Assembly: GCA_028345065.1 (NCBI GenBank)
Contig: JAOMCN010000004.1
Span: 25,237 to 89,236 of the forward strand
Reading direction: 5' to 3'
Origin: Rhodospirillales bacterium
GTDB taxonomy: Bacteria > Pseudomonadota > Alphaproteobacteria > Rhodospirillales > UBA2165
Length of the DNA stretch: 64,000 nucleotides
Both the position numbers and the translations under genes were made by a program. The notes below the pieces were generated by a model. It saw nothing but the letters and a program-made list of their open reading frames with translations, made no database searches and had not been told where the DNA came from. Each line of letters starts with the position of its first letter. Position 1 is the first letter of the stretch. Shown here piece by piece: positions 1-9,948 of the stretch.

Positions 1-2
1 TC

Positions 3-1307
3 TCGGAACCGGAATTCGATATACTTTTTTCGCCCGTTTTAGTGAAGAAAATATACCATATTGCCGTCGGTGTTTCGGGTGGTCCCGATAGTTTAGCATT
101 ATCCTGGTTGCTTCATCGCTGGTGCAAAAAAATTGGTATACGGCTAATAGCGTTGACCGTCGATCACCGCCTGCGGCCAAATTCTAGCAAAGATGCCCGG
201 ACTGTATTTTTGTGGCTACAAAGTTGGGGTTTAAATTGTATAATTCTCCCCTGGGTTGGCAACAAGCCCTGTACGGGTATCCAGGAAACTGCACGGATAG
301 CTCGATATAAATTAATGATAGACTGGTGTATCGAAAACGGCGTTCGGGATTTAGCGCTCGCCCATCACGAGGAAGACCAAGCGGAAACATTTTTAATGCG
401 TCTTAGTCGTGGTAGTGGCGTCGATGGGTTAGCCTGTATGCGAAAGGTAACTTTAAGGAAAGGGGTTCGCCTCCTTCGTCCTCTTCTTACAGTACCCAAA
501 AGTCGGCTCCGGGCTACTCTCAAATCCCAAAATCAGGAGTGGTTGGAAGATCCTGCAAATTCAAATCCAGCCTTTACTCGGACATTAATTCGAGACCTAT
601 CTATTTTACTAAGTGAACGGGAAGTGGGTGCGCAACGTTTGGCCCACCTATCCGAACAATTTGGACGAATAAGAGTTAGATTAGGAGAGATTACACGGTT
701 GGTAGTTGATCGGGCTGCTATAATACATCCTACGGGTTGGGCCACCATTAATGGTGAACTCCTAATACAATTGCCAGATGAAATTGGCCGTCGGGTTATG
801 ATTTTTCTGTTACAAAGTATTGGAGGGCGAAGTTATCCTCCTCGGCTCAAGCGACTCGACCGCATCATGACCTTTATGAAGGATCCAGACCATTGCACGG
901 CCTTTTCATTAGGCGGGTGTTCAATCAGTCGCCAAGATCATCAGTTTACCATTTTACGCGAGGAATTACGTCAAACAGCCGGCTCGCCAATAATTTTTGC
1001 GGGTTCTGTGATGTGGCGTGGCATTTTTAGGTGCACTTTCGAAGGGGGTCCTGAAGGAGGCTCATTACTAACGGCCCTAGCACCCCTTGGTCGAAAGGGG
1101 TGGGCGCAGTTAGTTCATGAACAGCCTGAAGTGAGAAATTCCAATATAGCTTATCCTGTTGCTCTAACCCTTCCAGCTTTGTTTGACGTGCACGGAGTGG
1201 TAAACGTCCCACATTTAAATTATACCCGCAAAGATTTCAATACAGGCGTAAATTCAACGAATTTAAAGTTTATTTCCGCAAAATTCGTATCATTGGAGGA
1301 GAGATAA
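3..1307 (+). CDS. tilS: tRNA(Ile)-lysidine synthase, 5' end outside window
   Basis: Modifies C34 of the CAU-anticodon tRNA-Ile to lysidine using ATP and lysine, so that the tRNA reads AUA; cytoplasmic and normally essential. The ATP-pyrophosphatase P-loop SGGPDS lies near the N-terminus, followed by the N-type ATPase fold (DHRLRP, AHHEEDQAETFLMRL, RPLL, WLEDPAN). The frame stays open to the first bases of the window, and the residues before the P-loop look like normal TilS N-terminus, so the true start is probably upstream. A GTG at 42 is an internal alternative. The C-terminal third is less conserved. It sits just before ftsH, a common alphaproteobacterial arrangement. Family call is confident; the start is not. 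Confidence 0.93.
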   Translation, partial: SEPEFDILFSPVLVKKIYHIAVGVSGGPDSLALSWLLHRWCKKIGIRLIALTVDHRLRPNSSKDARTVFLWLQSWGLNCIILPWVGNKPCTGIQETARIARYKLMIDWCIENGVRDLALAHHEEDQAETFLMRLSRGSGVDGLACMRKVTLRKGVRLLRPLLTVPKSRLRATLKSQNQEWLEDPANSNPAFTRTLIRDLSILLSEREVGAQRLAHLSEQFGRIRVRLGEITRLVVDRAAIIHPTGWATINGELLIQLPDEIGRRVMIFLLQSIGGRSYPPRLKRLDRIMTFMKDPDHCTAFSLGGCSISRQDHQFTILREELRQTAGSPIIFAGSVMWRGIFRCTFEGGPEGGSLLTALAPLGRKGWAQLVHEQPEVRNSNIAYPVALTLPALFDVHGVVNVPHLNYTRKDFNTGVNSTNLKFISAKFVSLEER

Positions 1308-1499
1308 ATTTCTGCTAATACTTGTGGAATTTCTGGTTTAGACTATCTCATTCGTAGTTTGGAATTTATAATTAAGAACCGTTAATTGTATTGGTATGTT
1401 AATACTGCGAGACTTGGAGTTGGACTATAAACTAGAGTAATTTGAGCAAACGACAAAATTATAGCAGAATACCGCATATTTTGAAGGAAGGTCTTAGCT

Positions 1500-3434
1500 T
1501 TGAATATTCGAAAGAATTTAGTTGTATGGGTTGTGATTGCCCTAGTGGTTTTTACTTTATTCAATTTATTCCAGAATAAATCTAATCGTGGACCACATCA
1601 AACTACATCCTATTCGGAATTTCTTAGTGCCGTAGGGAGTGGTGATGTAAACGATGTCACTATGCAAGGTGGTAAAATCACTTATCACGATGGTGCGGGT
1701 AGGTCTTTCCGCACCTTTGCGCCTGACGATCCTTCACTTATCCAGGGCCTTACAGAAAAGGGAGTTCGTATTACTGCTCTACCCGTAGAAGAGGAAGTAC
1801 CTTCTCTTTTTGGGATTATTCTTTCCTGGCTTCCGATGATAATTATTTTAGGCGTATGGATATTTTTTATGCGCCAAATGCAGGGTGGGGGCGGCAAAGC
1901 TATGGGCTTTGGAAAATCTCGGGCCCGTTTGCTTACGGAACGTTCCGATCGAGTGACATTTGAGGATGTAGCTGGGATTGATGAAGCCAAACAAGAATTA
2001 GAAGAAATTGTCGATTTTCTAAAAGATCCTGCAAAATTCCAACGACTTGGTGGCAAAATACCAAAGGGGTGCCTCTTAGTTGGACCACCGGGAACTGGTA
2101 AGACATTGCTGGCCCGTGCTATCGCGGGAGAGGCCAATGTGCCGTTTTTCACAATTTCTGGTTCTGATTTTGTGGAAATGTTTGTTGGTGTAGGCGCTAG
2201 TCGTGTCCGGGATATGTTTGAACAGGGTAAAAAGAACGCGCCGTGCATCATATTTATTGATGAATTAGACGCTGTGGGTCGTCACCGTGGTGCGGGATTA
2301 GGTGGTGGTAACGACGAACGCGAGCAAACTCTTAACCAGTTATTAGTTGAGATGGATGGGTTTGAATCTAATGAAGGGGTAATACTAATTGCTGCGACCA
2401 ACCGACCTGATGTGCTTGATCCGGCTCTCCTCCGTCCCGGCCGATTTGACCGCCAAGTCGTCGTACCCAATCCAGATATTATTGGGCGAGAAAAGATCTT
2501 AAAAGTGCATATGCGAAAGGTTCCTCTAGCGCCTAGTGTCGATGCTAGAATAATTGCTCGAGGTACACCCGGGTTTTCGGGTGCAGACCTTGCAAATCTG
2601 GTTAATGAAGCGGCCTTGTTAGCTGCACGCATTGGCAAACGTATGGTGACAATGTCGGAATTTGAAAATGCAAAAGACAAAGTAATGATGGGCGCTGAAA
2701 GACGTTCAATGGTTATGTCTGATGATGAAAAAAAACTAACCGCGTACCACGAAGCTGGCCATGCGATTGTCGGTCTTAATGTGGAAAAACATGATCCACT
2801 GCATAAGGTAACTATCATTCCTCGCGGGCGTGCTCTTGGAGTGACCATGTCGCTTCCGGAAAAGGATCGTTATAGTTACTCTAAGCTAGAGTTAATATCA
2901 AAACTGGCGGTGATGTATGGTGGTCGTATAGCGGAGGAGTTGATATTTGGCCCTGAAAACGTAACTACGGGTGCGGGTAATGATATTCAGCAGGCCACGG
3001 AGATGGCTCGCCGTATGGTTACCGAATATGGCTTTAGTAACGAGCTAGGTCCTTTGCGCTATTCGGATAATGAGGAAGAGATATTTTTGGGCCATTCTGT
3101 GGCTCGTAGTAAAAGTGTTTCAGATGAAACTGCTGCCTTGATTGATAAGGAAGTTCGTAGACTAATTGAAGACGCCGAGACAACAGCGCGTAGAGTATTA
3201 ACAGAAAAGTGCCAGGATCTTGAAAATTTGGCGACAGCCTTACTGGAATATGAGACTTTATCTGGCAGCGAGGTAGATGCTCTCCTTAAGGGTGAACCTA
3301 TATTTCGTCCGGACCCTGATGATGATTCGGATGGGAAGGTTAAGTCTTCTGTACCCACGAGCGGGGTGGTTAGTAAGGACTTTGAGGACAAGCCATCTTC
3401 CGGGCTCGATCCTGAACCTCAGCCAGAGGGTTAG
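1500..3434 (+). CDS. ftsH: ATP-dependent zinc metalloprotease FtsH
   Basis: Inner-membrane AAA+ protease that degrades misfolded membrane proteins and regulatory proteins. The 644-aa product has an N-terminal transmembrane helix (about residues 8-24), a short periplasmic domain, a second helix (about 103-125), then the AAA module with Walker A GPPGTGKT (195-202), Walker [10 protein letters not shown] and the second region of homology ([20 protein letters not shown]). The zinc site HEAGH is at 417-421. Length matches the family. The start is a TTG at 1500 preceded by a GAAGGAAGG Shine-Dalgarno; the protein begins MNIRKNL as usual for FtsH. The C-terminal tail is acidic and low in complexity. 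The 192-bp gap after tilS suggests its own promoter. Confidence 0.97.
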   Translation: MNIRKNLVVWVVIALVVFTLFNLFQNKSNRGPHQTTSYSEFLSAVGSGDVNDVTMQGGKITYHDGAGRSFRTFAPDDPSLIQGLTEKGVRITALPVEEEVPSLFGIILSWLPMIIILGVWIFFMRQMQGGGGKAMGFGKSRARLLTERSDRVTFEDVAGIDEAKQELEEIVDFLKDPAKFQRLGGKIPKGCLLVGPPGTGKTLLARAIAGEANVPFFTISGSDFVEMFVGVGASRVRDMFEQGKKNAPCIIFIDELDAVGRHRGAGLGGGNDEREQTLNQLLVEMDGFESNEGVILIAATNRPDVLDPALLRPGRFDRQVVVPNPDIIGREKILKVHMRKVPLAPSVDARIIARGTPGFSGADLANLVNEAALLAARIGKRMVTMSEFENAKDKVMMGAERRSMVMSDDEKKLTAYHEAGHAIVGLNVEKHDPLHKVTIIPRGRALGVTMSLPEKDRYSYSKLELISKLAVMYGGRIAEELIFGPENVTTGAGNDIQQATEMARRMVTEYGFSNELGPLRYSDNEEEIFLGHSVARSKSVSDETAALIDKEVRRLIEDAETTARRVLTEKCQDLENLATALLEYETLSGSEVDALLKGEPIFRPDPDDDSDGKVKSSVPTSGVVSKDFEDKPSSGLDPEPQPEG

Positions 3435-3514
3435 GAACTTTATACTTTTGACCATTGAAACCATGGTTTTCCTTCTTTCGAACGGCATTTTGCTTTAACC
3501 GTAGGTAAAGTTTA

Positions 3515-4345
3515 ATGATGACCGGCCACTTTGCAGGTTTGCCACTGGATCACCCCCTTATTATGGGAATCGTTAATGTTACACCTGATAGTTTCTCCGA
3601 TGGTGGAGAAACATTTGACCATAAACTAGCGATTGAACGTGGATTTAAGCAAATTCAAGAAGGAGCGGATATCATTGATGTAGGCGGAGAATCTACGCGC
3701 CCTGGATCAGTACCCATATCCCTAGAAGAAGAAATTAAGCGTGTTCTCCCGGTGGTAAAAGCCTTAGCTGAGGAGGGTTCTGTTGTCTCAATCGATACTC
3801 GTCGTTCAAGTGTTATGAGAACGGCATTAGATAGCGGTGCTAAAATTATTAATGATATCTCTGCCTTGACCCAAGATACGTGCTCTTTGAAGATTGCTGC
3901 TACTAGTGAGGCCTCAGTAGTACTCATGCATATGAAGGGTTGCCCTCACTCCATGGGCAAAAATGCCGAATACGTAAACGTGGTTAAAGAGGTGAATGAG
4001 TATCTTGGTAACCGAATTTTAGCTTGTCTAAGTGCAGGTATAGAAAAACACCGTATTTGTATTGATCCAGGTATTGGATTTGGAAAATCACCTAAACATA
4101 ATTTCCAAATACTTGATAATATACCGGAATTTTTGCAGCACTCGTGCCCTGTTATGGTCGGCGTTTCTAGAAAGTTTGGGTTGCATAAGGCTTCAGATCA
4201 TCGGCTAAAAGAGTCCATTTCCCTTGCCCTTAAAGCGGTCCAGAATGGGATTAGTATCTTGCGGGTTCACGACGTTGCAGAAACTCGTCACGCGTTAGAC
4301 GGTTTGATTGCGGAACGTAATGATATGAAACAAAAGTTTTACTGA
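3515..4345 (+). CDS. folP: Dihydropteroate synthase
   Basis: Condenses 6-hydroxymethyl-7,8-dihydropterin pyrophosphate with p-aminobenzoate to dihydropteroate in folate synthesis; the sulfonamide target. The 276-aa TIM-barrel product shows both family signatures: GIVNVTPDSFSDGG near residue 17 and VGGESTRPG near residue 55, then the SIDTRR, INDISAL and DPGIGFGK segments. The usual alphaproteobacterial SR(K) segment is present as VSRKFGLHK, although this end is shorter than in many homologues. It lies between ftsH and glmM, the standard ftsH-folP-glmM order. Two adjacent ATG codons (3515 and 3518) could both serve as start. Confidence 0.95.
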   Translation: MMTGHFAGLPLDHPLIMGIVNVTPDSFSDGGETFDHKLAIERGFKQIQEGADIIDVGGESTRPGSVPISLEEEIKRVLPVVKALAEEGSVVSIDTRRSSVMRTALDSGAKIINDISALTQDTCSLKIAATSEASVVLMHMKGCPHSMGKNAEYVNVVKEVNEYLGNRILACLSAGIEKHRICIDPGIGFGKSPKHNFQILDNIPEFLQHSCPVMVGVSRKFGLHKASDHRLKESISLALKAVQNGISILRVHDVAETRHALDGLIAERNDMKQKFY

Positions 4346-4417
4346 CGAGGTCACCTTCCTACTGTATTACCCAAGATAGTATTTTTTAAATATCATCAAC
4401 CGATCCGGAACTCTGGG

Positions 4418-5761
4418 ATGCCAAATAAGCTATTCGGAACTGACGGTATTCGCGGTACAGCGAACGTTGAACCTATGACAGCTGCAACGGCATTGAAGGT
4501 TGGCATGGCTGCCGGGTTTCTGTGTACGCGAGGTAAACATCGTCACCGGGTAGTGATTGGTAAAGATACCCGGCTGTCCGGTTATATGATCGAACCTGCA
4601 TTAACTTCTGGCTTAGTTTCTGCCGGTGTAGATCCTATTTTAGTGGGGCCAATGCCAACACCCGCGGTTGCGATGTTAACTCGCAGTCTTCGAGCCGACT
4701 TAGGGGTCATGATCTCTGCTTCTCACAACTCCTACGAAGACAATGGGATAAAAATATTTGGGCCAGACGGGTATAAAATTTCAGATGAAATGGAATCAAT
4801 TATTGAAAAGCGCATTAATAATGAAATGTCTTTGGATTTGGTGTCACCTCGTGATCTTGGGCGAGCTCTTCGGCTTGATGACGCTCAGGGCCGTTATATA
4901 GAATTTGCAAAACAGACTTTTCCCAAGGGCCAAACACTTGAAGGACTTAAGGTGGTAATTGATTGCGCAAACGGCGCGGCCTACAAAGTTGCTCCGACAG
5001 TGTTGCAAGAACTCGGGGCTGAGGTTGTCCCGTTAGGTGTTACACCCGATGGTATAAATATAAATAAGGGATGCGGTTCAACTTACACCGAATTAATGAC
5101 TGACTGTGTAGTGGCCAGCGGGGCTGATGTTGGTATTGCCCTTGATGGCGATGCGGATAGGTTATTGATTGCGGATGAGAATGGCGAACTGGTTGATGGT
5201 GACTTGATAATCGGGGTAATTGCGGCGTCTTGGAAAAAAGAAAACAGGCTGACGGGCAAGACCGTGGTTGCAACTGTCATGTCCAACTCGGCTTTGGAGG
5301 ATTATCTTCGAGATGAAGGGTTAACTTTACAACGTGTTCAGGTCGGCGATCGTTATGTTGTTCAAAAAATGCGTTCAGGAAATTATAATCTAGGGGGTGA
5401 ACAGTCTGGTCATATTGTCCTGTCGGATTATTCTACAACTGGCGATGGGCTAATGGCTGCTCTTCAAGTTCTGCATATTATCCAAGCTTCAGGAAAGCCG
5501 GCTAGTCAGGTATGTCGTCCCTTTGAACCAAGACCTCAATTGCTTGAGAACGTTAAACTGAACATTGGAGACCCATTAAGGGCAGACGCGGTTAAACAAG
5601 TGATAGCAGAAAGTGAGAAGAGATTATTAGGCAAAGGTAGACTTTTGATTCGAAAATCAGGAACTGAACCGTTAGTCCGAATAATGGCGGAAGGTGAGGA
5701 TAGAACTTTGATTGCATCAGTTGTAAACGAGATTGTTAGAGAAATTGAGAGGGTTGTCTAA
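4418..5761 (+). CDS. glmM: Phosphoglucosamine mutase
   Basis: Interconverts glucosamine-6-phosphate and glucosamine-1-phosphate, feeding UDP-GlcNAc for peptidoglycan and LPS. The 447-aa product matches the family length. It begins [10 protein letters not shown], has the phosphoserine loop [13 protein letters not shown] (catalytic Ser in SASHN), the Mg-binding loop ALDGDADR and the sugar-binding GGEQSGHI, and ends with the phosphate-binding segment [15 protein letters not shown]. It starts 72 bp after folP and is probably cotranscribed with it. In this window it provides amino-sugar precursor for the envelope systems encoded further on. Confidence 0.97.
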   Translation: MPNKLFGTDGIRGTANVEPMTAATALKVGMAAGFLCTRGKHRHRVVIGKDTRLSGYMIEPALTSGLVSAGVDPILVGPMPTPAVAMLTRSLRADLGVMISASHNSYEDNGIKIFGPDGYKISDEMESIIEKRINNEMSLDLVSPRDLGRALRLDDAQGRYIEFAKQTFPKGQTLEGLKVVIDCANGAAYKVAPTVLQELGAEVVPLGVTPDGININKGCGSTYTELMTDCVVASGADVGIALDGDADRLLIADENGELVDGDLIIGVIAASWKKENRLTGKTVVATVMSNSALEDYLRDEGLTLQRVQVGDRYVVQKMRSGNYNLGGEQSGHIVLSDYSTTGDGLMAALQVLHIIQASGKPASQVCRPFEPRPQLLENVKLNIGDPLRADAVKQVIAESEKRLLGKGRLLIRKSGTEPLVRIMAEGEDRTLIASVVNEIVREIERVV

Positions 5762-5797
5762 GGTAGTTAATGTATCAAAGTCTAAAAGGTTGCTAAA

Positions 5798-6598
5798 GTG
5801 AAAGGACGCGTTCTAATCGTGGCTGGATCAGACTCCGGTGGAGGTGCTGGCATACAGGCAGACATTAAAACTGTTACAGCCCTCGGCGGTTATGCCATGA
5901 CGGCCATTACAGCTCTGACGGCGCAAAATACTGAGGGGGTGTTTGGGATACACGGTGTTCCCGCACCATTCGTTGCCCAGCAGATGAAGGTCGTGCTGGA
6001 TGATATTGGTGCTGATTGTATCAAGATTGGCATGCTTCATCGTCCTGACATTATTAGAGCTGTAGTGGATGTCATTAACGCAAATTGTATGAACGTTCCT
6101 GTGGTAGTGGACCCTGTCATGTTTGCTAAGGGCGGGGCATCGTTATTGGACGACGATGCCGTGACAGCGTTAAAACAGTCAATTGTCCCTATCGCTACTT
6201 TACTGACGCCAAATATTCCAGAAGCTGAAGCGCTGGCAGAAATCATAGCTAGCAATAAAGATCAGGCAGAAATGCTCGCTCGGAGGCTAATGACCCTAGG
6301 GGCGCGGTCGGTCCTTTTGAAGGGTGGCCACAGAGATGGTGATGTGGTGCATGACCTTCTGATAAGACCCAGTGGTGCTGCAGATATATTTTCTACTTCG
6401 AGAATAAACACTGTTAACACCCATGGAACTGGATGCACACTGGCATCAGCAATTGCTGTCGGTCTAGCGCAAGGTATGGAGCTTCATAATGCAGTTAGAC
6501 GCGGCCGTAATTATGTGGTTGAAGCCATACGTACGGCTCCCGGCTTTGGCCAGGGTCATGGTCCCTTGAATCACACTCATCCTGTACCTAACTTTTAA
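5798..6598 (+). CDS. thiD: Hydroxymethylpyrimidine (phosphate) kinase ThiD
   Basis: Phosphorylates HMP and HMP-phosphate to HMP-pyrophosphate in thiamine synthesis and salvage; cytoplasmic ribokinase-like fold. The 266-aa product starts VLIVAGSDSGGGAGIQADIKT, the ThiD substrate-binding region, and carries VVVDPVMFAKGG, TPNIPEAEAL and the anion-hole/catalytic segment NTHGTGCTLASAIA. The start is a GTG at 5798, 36 bp after glmM, so it probably belongs to the same transcript. No THI-box (TPP riboswitch) sequence was seen upstream. Length and motifs are complete. Confidence 0.95.
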   Translation: MKGRVLIVAGSDSGGGAGIQADIKTVTALGGYAMTAITALTAQNTEGVFGIHGVPAPFVAQQMKVVLDDIGADCIKIGMLHRPDIIRAVVDVINANCMNVPVVVDPVMFAKGGASLLDDDAVTALKQSIVPIATLLTPNIPEAEALAEIIASNKDQAEMLARRLMTLGARSVLLKGGHRDGDVVHDLLIRPSGAADIFSTSRINTVNTHGTGCTLASAIAVGLAQGMELHNAVRRGRNYVVEAIRTAPGFGQGHGPLNHTHPVPNF

Positions 6599-6700
6599 AT
6601 ATTGTTAGGAAGAACTTATCAATTTAGAAGTTGACTGAATGTGCGCATTCATCGAATGTGCCAGCGTCAACTAATCTGTTTTTGGACTCTGTGGAACGAT

Positions 6701-7672
6701 ATGCCCGAGAAGGCGACCCTAGCCCAATTGGAAATGGCCCAGGCAGTGGTCTACGATTACTTGAAGCCGACGCCTGAAATTTGTTGGCCTTTATTATCCC
6801 AGCGTTGTGGTTGTGAGGTTTGGGTTAAACACGAAAATCACACGTCGATTGGAGCATTCAAAGTTCGAGGGGGTCTCAACTACCTAAATGATTTTTGCAA
6901 AAATAATACACCCGTTTCCGGCATAATCTCCGCTACACGGGGTAATCATGGACAAAGCCTGGCTTTCGCGTGCGCCCAGAAAGGCGTTCCTCTTACGATA
7001 ATTGTCCCAAATGGAAACAATCCGGAAAAAAACCAATCAATGAAAGCGCTTGGTGCCGAGTTACTAGTATACGGTGAGGATTTTCAGGAAGCGCTAGAAC
7101 GTGCTGAGGTCATTGCTGCCGATAAGGGACTTCATTTAATTGGTGCATTTCATCCGCTCTTGATGAGAGGAGTGGGGACTTATGCTATGGAGTTATTCTC
7201 TCAAGTTTCTGACTTAGATAAAGTTTATGTACCCATCGGCCAGGGATCGGGTATTTGTGGTACCATCTCGGCACGGGACGCTCTCGGCCTTACAACAAAA
7301 ATTGTTGGTGTTGTCGCGGAAAATGCCGCTTGTTATGCCTTATCCTTTGAACAAAAAACGTCTGTTTCTACGGAAACAGCCGATACCATAGCTGATGGGC
7401 TAGCTTGTCGAGTACCTGACCAAGCTGCATTGGAGATAATCCTGCAAGGTGCTGATAATGTCGTCACGGTTAGCGAGCAAGAAATTCTATGTGCCATGAA
7501 ATATTATTATACGGATACTCACAATGTTGCCGAGGGAGCGGCAGCAGCTCCTTTGGCTGCCTTGTTAAAAGAAAGGGAACAACTTTCTGGTAAAGCTGAG
7601 AAGAAAGTCGGCTTGGTGCATTCTGGTGGCAATGTCGATACTAAACTTCTTGTATCGGTATTGGGAGATTGA
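6701..7672 (+). CDS. Threonine/serine dehydratase-like PLP enzyme
   Basis: Fold-type II PLP enzyme, most likely deaminating L-threonine or L-serine to the 2-oxo acid plus ammonia. From ATG 6701 the product is 323 aa. The Schiff-base lysine is Lys54 in SIGAFKVRGG, the substrate loop is SATRGNHGQSLA, and the C-terminal SGGNVD is the cofactor segment. There is no ACT regulatory domain, so it is the short catabolic type rather than IlvA. The frame extends upstream to a GTG at 6641, but those 20 residues do not look like family sequence. It ends 4 bp before the AlaX-like gene. A hydroxyaspartate or related hydroxyamino-acid dehydratase is an alternative, since substrate cannot be read from the sequence. 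Confidence 0.85.
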   Translation: MPEKATLAQLEMAQAVVYDYLKPTPEICWPLLSQRCGCEVWVKHENHTSIGAFKVRGGLNYLNDFCKNNTPVSGIISATRGNHGQSLAFACAQKGVPLTIIVPNGNNPEKNQSMKALGAELLVYGEDFQEALERAEVIAADKGLHLIGAFHPLLMRGVGTYAMELFSQVSDLDKVYVPIGQGSGICGTISARDALGLTTKIVGVVAENAACYALSFEQKTSVSTETADTIADGLACRVPDQAALEIILQGADNVVTVSEQEILCAMKYYYTDTHNVAEGAAAAPLAALLKEREQLSGKAEKKVGLVHSGGNVDTKLLVSVLGD

Positions 7673-7676
7673 AGTT

Positions 7677-8387
7677 ATGACTGAAGAGTTATTTCGAGCT
7701 GATTCTTATTTAACGTCATGCGAGGCCTTTGTAGTCTCTGCAGATGAGACAGGGATAGAACTTGACCGTACTGTTTTTTATTCAATGGGAGGCGGACAGC
7801 CAGGTGATCAGGGTATTTTAAGATTAAAAAATGGCAAAGAAATACAAGTAGCTGATTGCCTTAAGGATCGAGATACAGGCCGACACCTTCATATACCTGT
7901 GGGGGAAGTTATCCTCCCGGAACCGGGGGATGACGTTACAGCGATTTTAAATTGGGATCGGCGCCATCGCCTCATGAAAATGCATTCTTGTCTTCATCTC
8001 CTTTGCTCATTGATTGATGGCGGCGTTACCGGAGGTCAAGTGGGTGAATGGAAAAGTCGCCTTGATTTTGACCTTCCAGATACATCACTTGATAAAGAAC
8101 AGTTGACCATAGAGCTCAACGAGTTGATCGCAGAGGACCACCAAGTCACCTGTTCGGCAATTACTAACGAAGAGTTAATCGCCAATCCCGAACTGGTGCG
8201 CACAATGTCGGTTCAACCACCAACTGATGCTGGTAGCATAAGGGTGATCGGTATATCAGATGTGGACTTACAACCCTGTGGTGGTACTCATGTGAAGACA
8301 ACTGCAGAAATTGGTAGAGTCAGGATTGGAAAAATAGAAAACAAAGGGAAACATAACCGCCGGATCAATGTTCATTTAGAGGAGTAA
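7677..8387 (+). CDS. AlaX-type alanyl-tRNA editing protein
   Basis: Free-standing homologue of the AlaRS editing domain, expected to hydrolyse mischarged Ser- or Gly-tRNA(Ala) in trans. The 236-aa product has the N-terminal beta-barrel (MGGGQPGDQG) and the metal site of the family: HxxxH in MHSCLHLL and CxxxH in PCGGTHVKTTAEIG. It has no aminoacylation domain. The start chosen is the ATG at 7677, 4 bp after the dehydratase stop; the longer upstream frame overlaps that gene and is rejected. Tight spacing to the genes on both sides suggests a transcript with the PLP enzyme and the broken GNAT gene. It could instead act on another aminoacyl-tRNA. Confidence 0.9.
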   Translation: MTEELFRADSYLTSCEAFVVSADETGIELDRTVFYSMGGGQPGDQGILRLKNGKEIQVADCLKDRDTGRHLHIPVGEVILPEPGDDVTAILNWDRRHRLMKMHSCLHLLCSLIDGGVTGGQVGEWKSRLDFDLPDTSLDKEQLTIELNELIAEDHQVTCSAITNEELIANPELVRTMSVQPPTDAGSIRVIGISDVDLQPCGGTHVKTTAEIGRVRIGKIENKGKHNRRINVHLEE

Positions 8388-8391
8388 ATTA

Positions 8392-8865
8392 ATGGCTTTG
8401 AAAATCAAGGGAGCACGTGTGCCATGGGACATGGAGGCTGTTAAAGGACTTTTTATCGAATATCAGAAATGGCTTAAGCTTGATCTGTGATTTCAAGGCT
8501 TCGAGGAAGAACTGGCAAGTTTGCCAGGAAAATATGCGGAACCAGATGGTAAGGTTTTACTCGCTTGGGATAATGACAAGATCGCCGGCGGGGTTGCGCT
8601 TCGACCGTTAGATGAGGTCGGTGTTTGCGAGATGAAGCGGCTTTTTGTGCGTGAACCATGGCGGGGACAGTCAGTAGGTTATAGACTTACTGATCAAATT
8701 ATAGAAGTAGCGAGAGGGTTGGGTTATATAAGGATGCGGCTGGATACAGAAAAACGTCTGGAGGCCGCCATCAATCTTTATCGGAAATTTGGGTTTTCAC
8801 AAATCGACCAGTATTATAATAACCCTCTCGCAGACATCCTTTATATGGAAAAAGAATTAAATTGA
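8392..8865 (+). pseudogene. GNAT N-acetyltransferase interrupted by one in-frame TGA
   Basis: A GNAT-family reading frame starts at ATG 8392, four bases after the AlaX-like stop and behind GGAG, and runs to 8865 (157 codons) except for a single TGA at 8488-8490, codon 33. Sequence on both sides is good family sequence in the same frame: a WLKLDL segment before it, FQGFEEELASLPG directly after, then the acetyl-CoA region KRLFVREPWRGQSVGYRLTDQ and RKFGF. Related proteins carry Cys at this position (LCFQGF), so TGA stands where TGC/TGT is expected. A nonsense mutation or sequencing error is the simplest reading. Downstream reinitiation could still yield the 114-residue catalytic part from a TTG at 8521. 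Confidence 0.8.
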
Positions 8866-8889
8866 TTTGAGCTAAAGGCCATATTTGTC

Positions 8890-9948
8890 ATGAGCGATTA
8901 CAAGATTTCCGTTATCCCGGGTGACGGGATCGGTAAGGAAGTAATACCGGAAGGAGTTCGGGTTTTAGAGGCCGCCGGTCGTAAGTTCGACATCCAATTT
9001 AGTTGGAAGGAATACGATTGGAGTTGCGAGACGTTTCATAAGACTGGGCGTATGATGCCGGAAGATGGCATTGAACATGTGCGCTCGTGTGATGCTATCT
9101 ATCTTGGTGCCGTCGGTTACCCGGGCGTGCCTGACCATGTCTCTTTGTGGGGGCTACTTATTCCCATCAGGCGTGAATTCAACCAATATGTCAATTTGAG
9201 ACCGGTGAGACTGTTTCATGGCGTACCATGCCCACTGGCGGGTAGGGAGCCAGGTGAAATTGATTTTATGATTGTTCGGGAAAATGTGGAGGGAGAATAT
9301 TCGGAAGTAGGAGGAAGACTGAATAGCGGTACTGACGATGAAATGGCAATTCAAGAAAGTATCTTTACGCGCAAGGGGGTGGATAGAATTCTAAAATACG
9401 CATTTGACCTGGCGGAAAGCCGTTCCGCTAAGCACTTGACTTCTGCCACCAAGTCTAACGGTATTATCCACACCATGCCCTTTTGGGATGAGCGGCTGGT
9501 AGCCATGGGTAAGAATTATCAAAATGTCACTTGGGACAAGTTTCATATCGATATATTGACGGCACATTTTGTTCAGCACCCCGATTGGTTTGATGTAGTT
9601 GTTGGATCCAATTTATTTGGAGATATCCTGTCAGATTTAGGTCCTGCAATTACTGGTACAATTGGTATCGCGCCGTCGGGAAACATCAATCCGGAGGGAG
9701 TGCATCCGTCCATGTTTGAGCCCGTTCACGGCTCAGCGCCGGATATTGCCGGTCAGAATATTGCGAATCCGATCGGACAAATCTGGTCTGGCGCCATGAT
9801 GCTGGATTATTTAGGAGAGGGCGCCGCGGCTGCAGCGATTGTCCGCGCTATCGAGGTCGTGTTAGAGGATGGCTCCTGTAAAACACCTGACATGGGTGGC
9901 ACAGCCACTACTACTGATCTCGGAAAATCTATTGCAGGTAGTCTTTAG
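8890..9948 (+). CDS. ttuC: Tartrate / D-malate dehydrogenase (decarboxylating type)
   Basis: NAD- and divalent-metal-dependent beta-decarboxylating dehydrogenase acting on tartrate or D-malate; cytoplasmic. The 352-aa product has the N-terminal IPGDGIGKEV, the substrate-loop region DHVSLWGLLIPIRREFNQYVNLRP, which fits TtuC/DmlA better than LeuB, the catalytic region VRENVEGEYS, and the metal/cofactor segment GSNLFGDILSDLG plus FEPVHGSAPDIAG. Isopropylmalate and isocitrate dehydrogenases are relatives, but the SLWGLL segment argues for the tartrate/malate group. It is followed after 93 bp by an SLC13-type transporter gene, suggesting a linked dicarboxylate uptake and oxidation function. Exact substrate is inference. 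Confidence 0.88.
   Translation: MSDYKISVIPGDGIGKEVIPEGVRVLEAAGRKFDIQFSWKEYDWSCETFHKTGRMMPEDGIEHVRSCDAIYLGAVGYPGVPDHVSLWGLLIPIRREFNQYVNLRPVRLFHGVPCPLAGREPGEIDFMIVRENVEGEYSEVGGRLNSGTDDEMAIQESIFTRKGVDRILKYAFDLAESRSAKHLTSATKSNGIIHTMPFWDERLVAMGKNYQNVTWDKFHIDILTAHFVQHPDWFDVVVGSNLFGDILSDLGPAITGTIGIAPSGNINPEGVHPSMFEPVHGSAPDIAGQNIANPIGQIWSGAMMLDYLGEGAAAAAIVRAIEVVLEDGSCKTPDMGGTATTTDLGKSIAGSL

Noticed and set aside
1685..2848. Two antisense frames of 188 codons each across ftsH
   Set aside because: They lie on the opposite strand of a fully supported gene, have no ribosome sites and look like composition-driven antisense frames; the equal length is coincidence.
8417..8611. 64-codon frame across the GNAT TGA in another register
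   Set aside because: It avoids the TGA but is in the wrong frame and is not family-like; the GNAT frame continues on both sides of the TGA.
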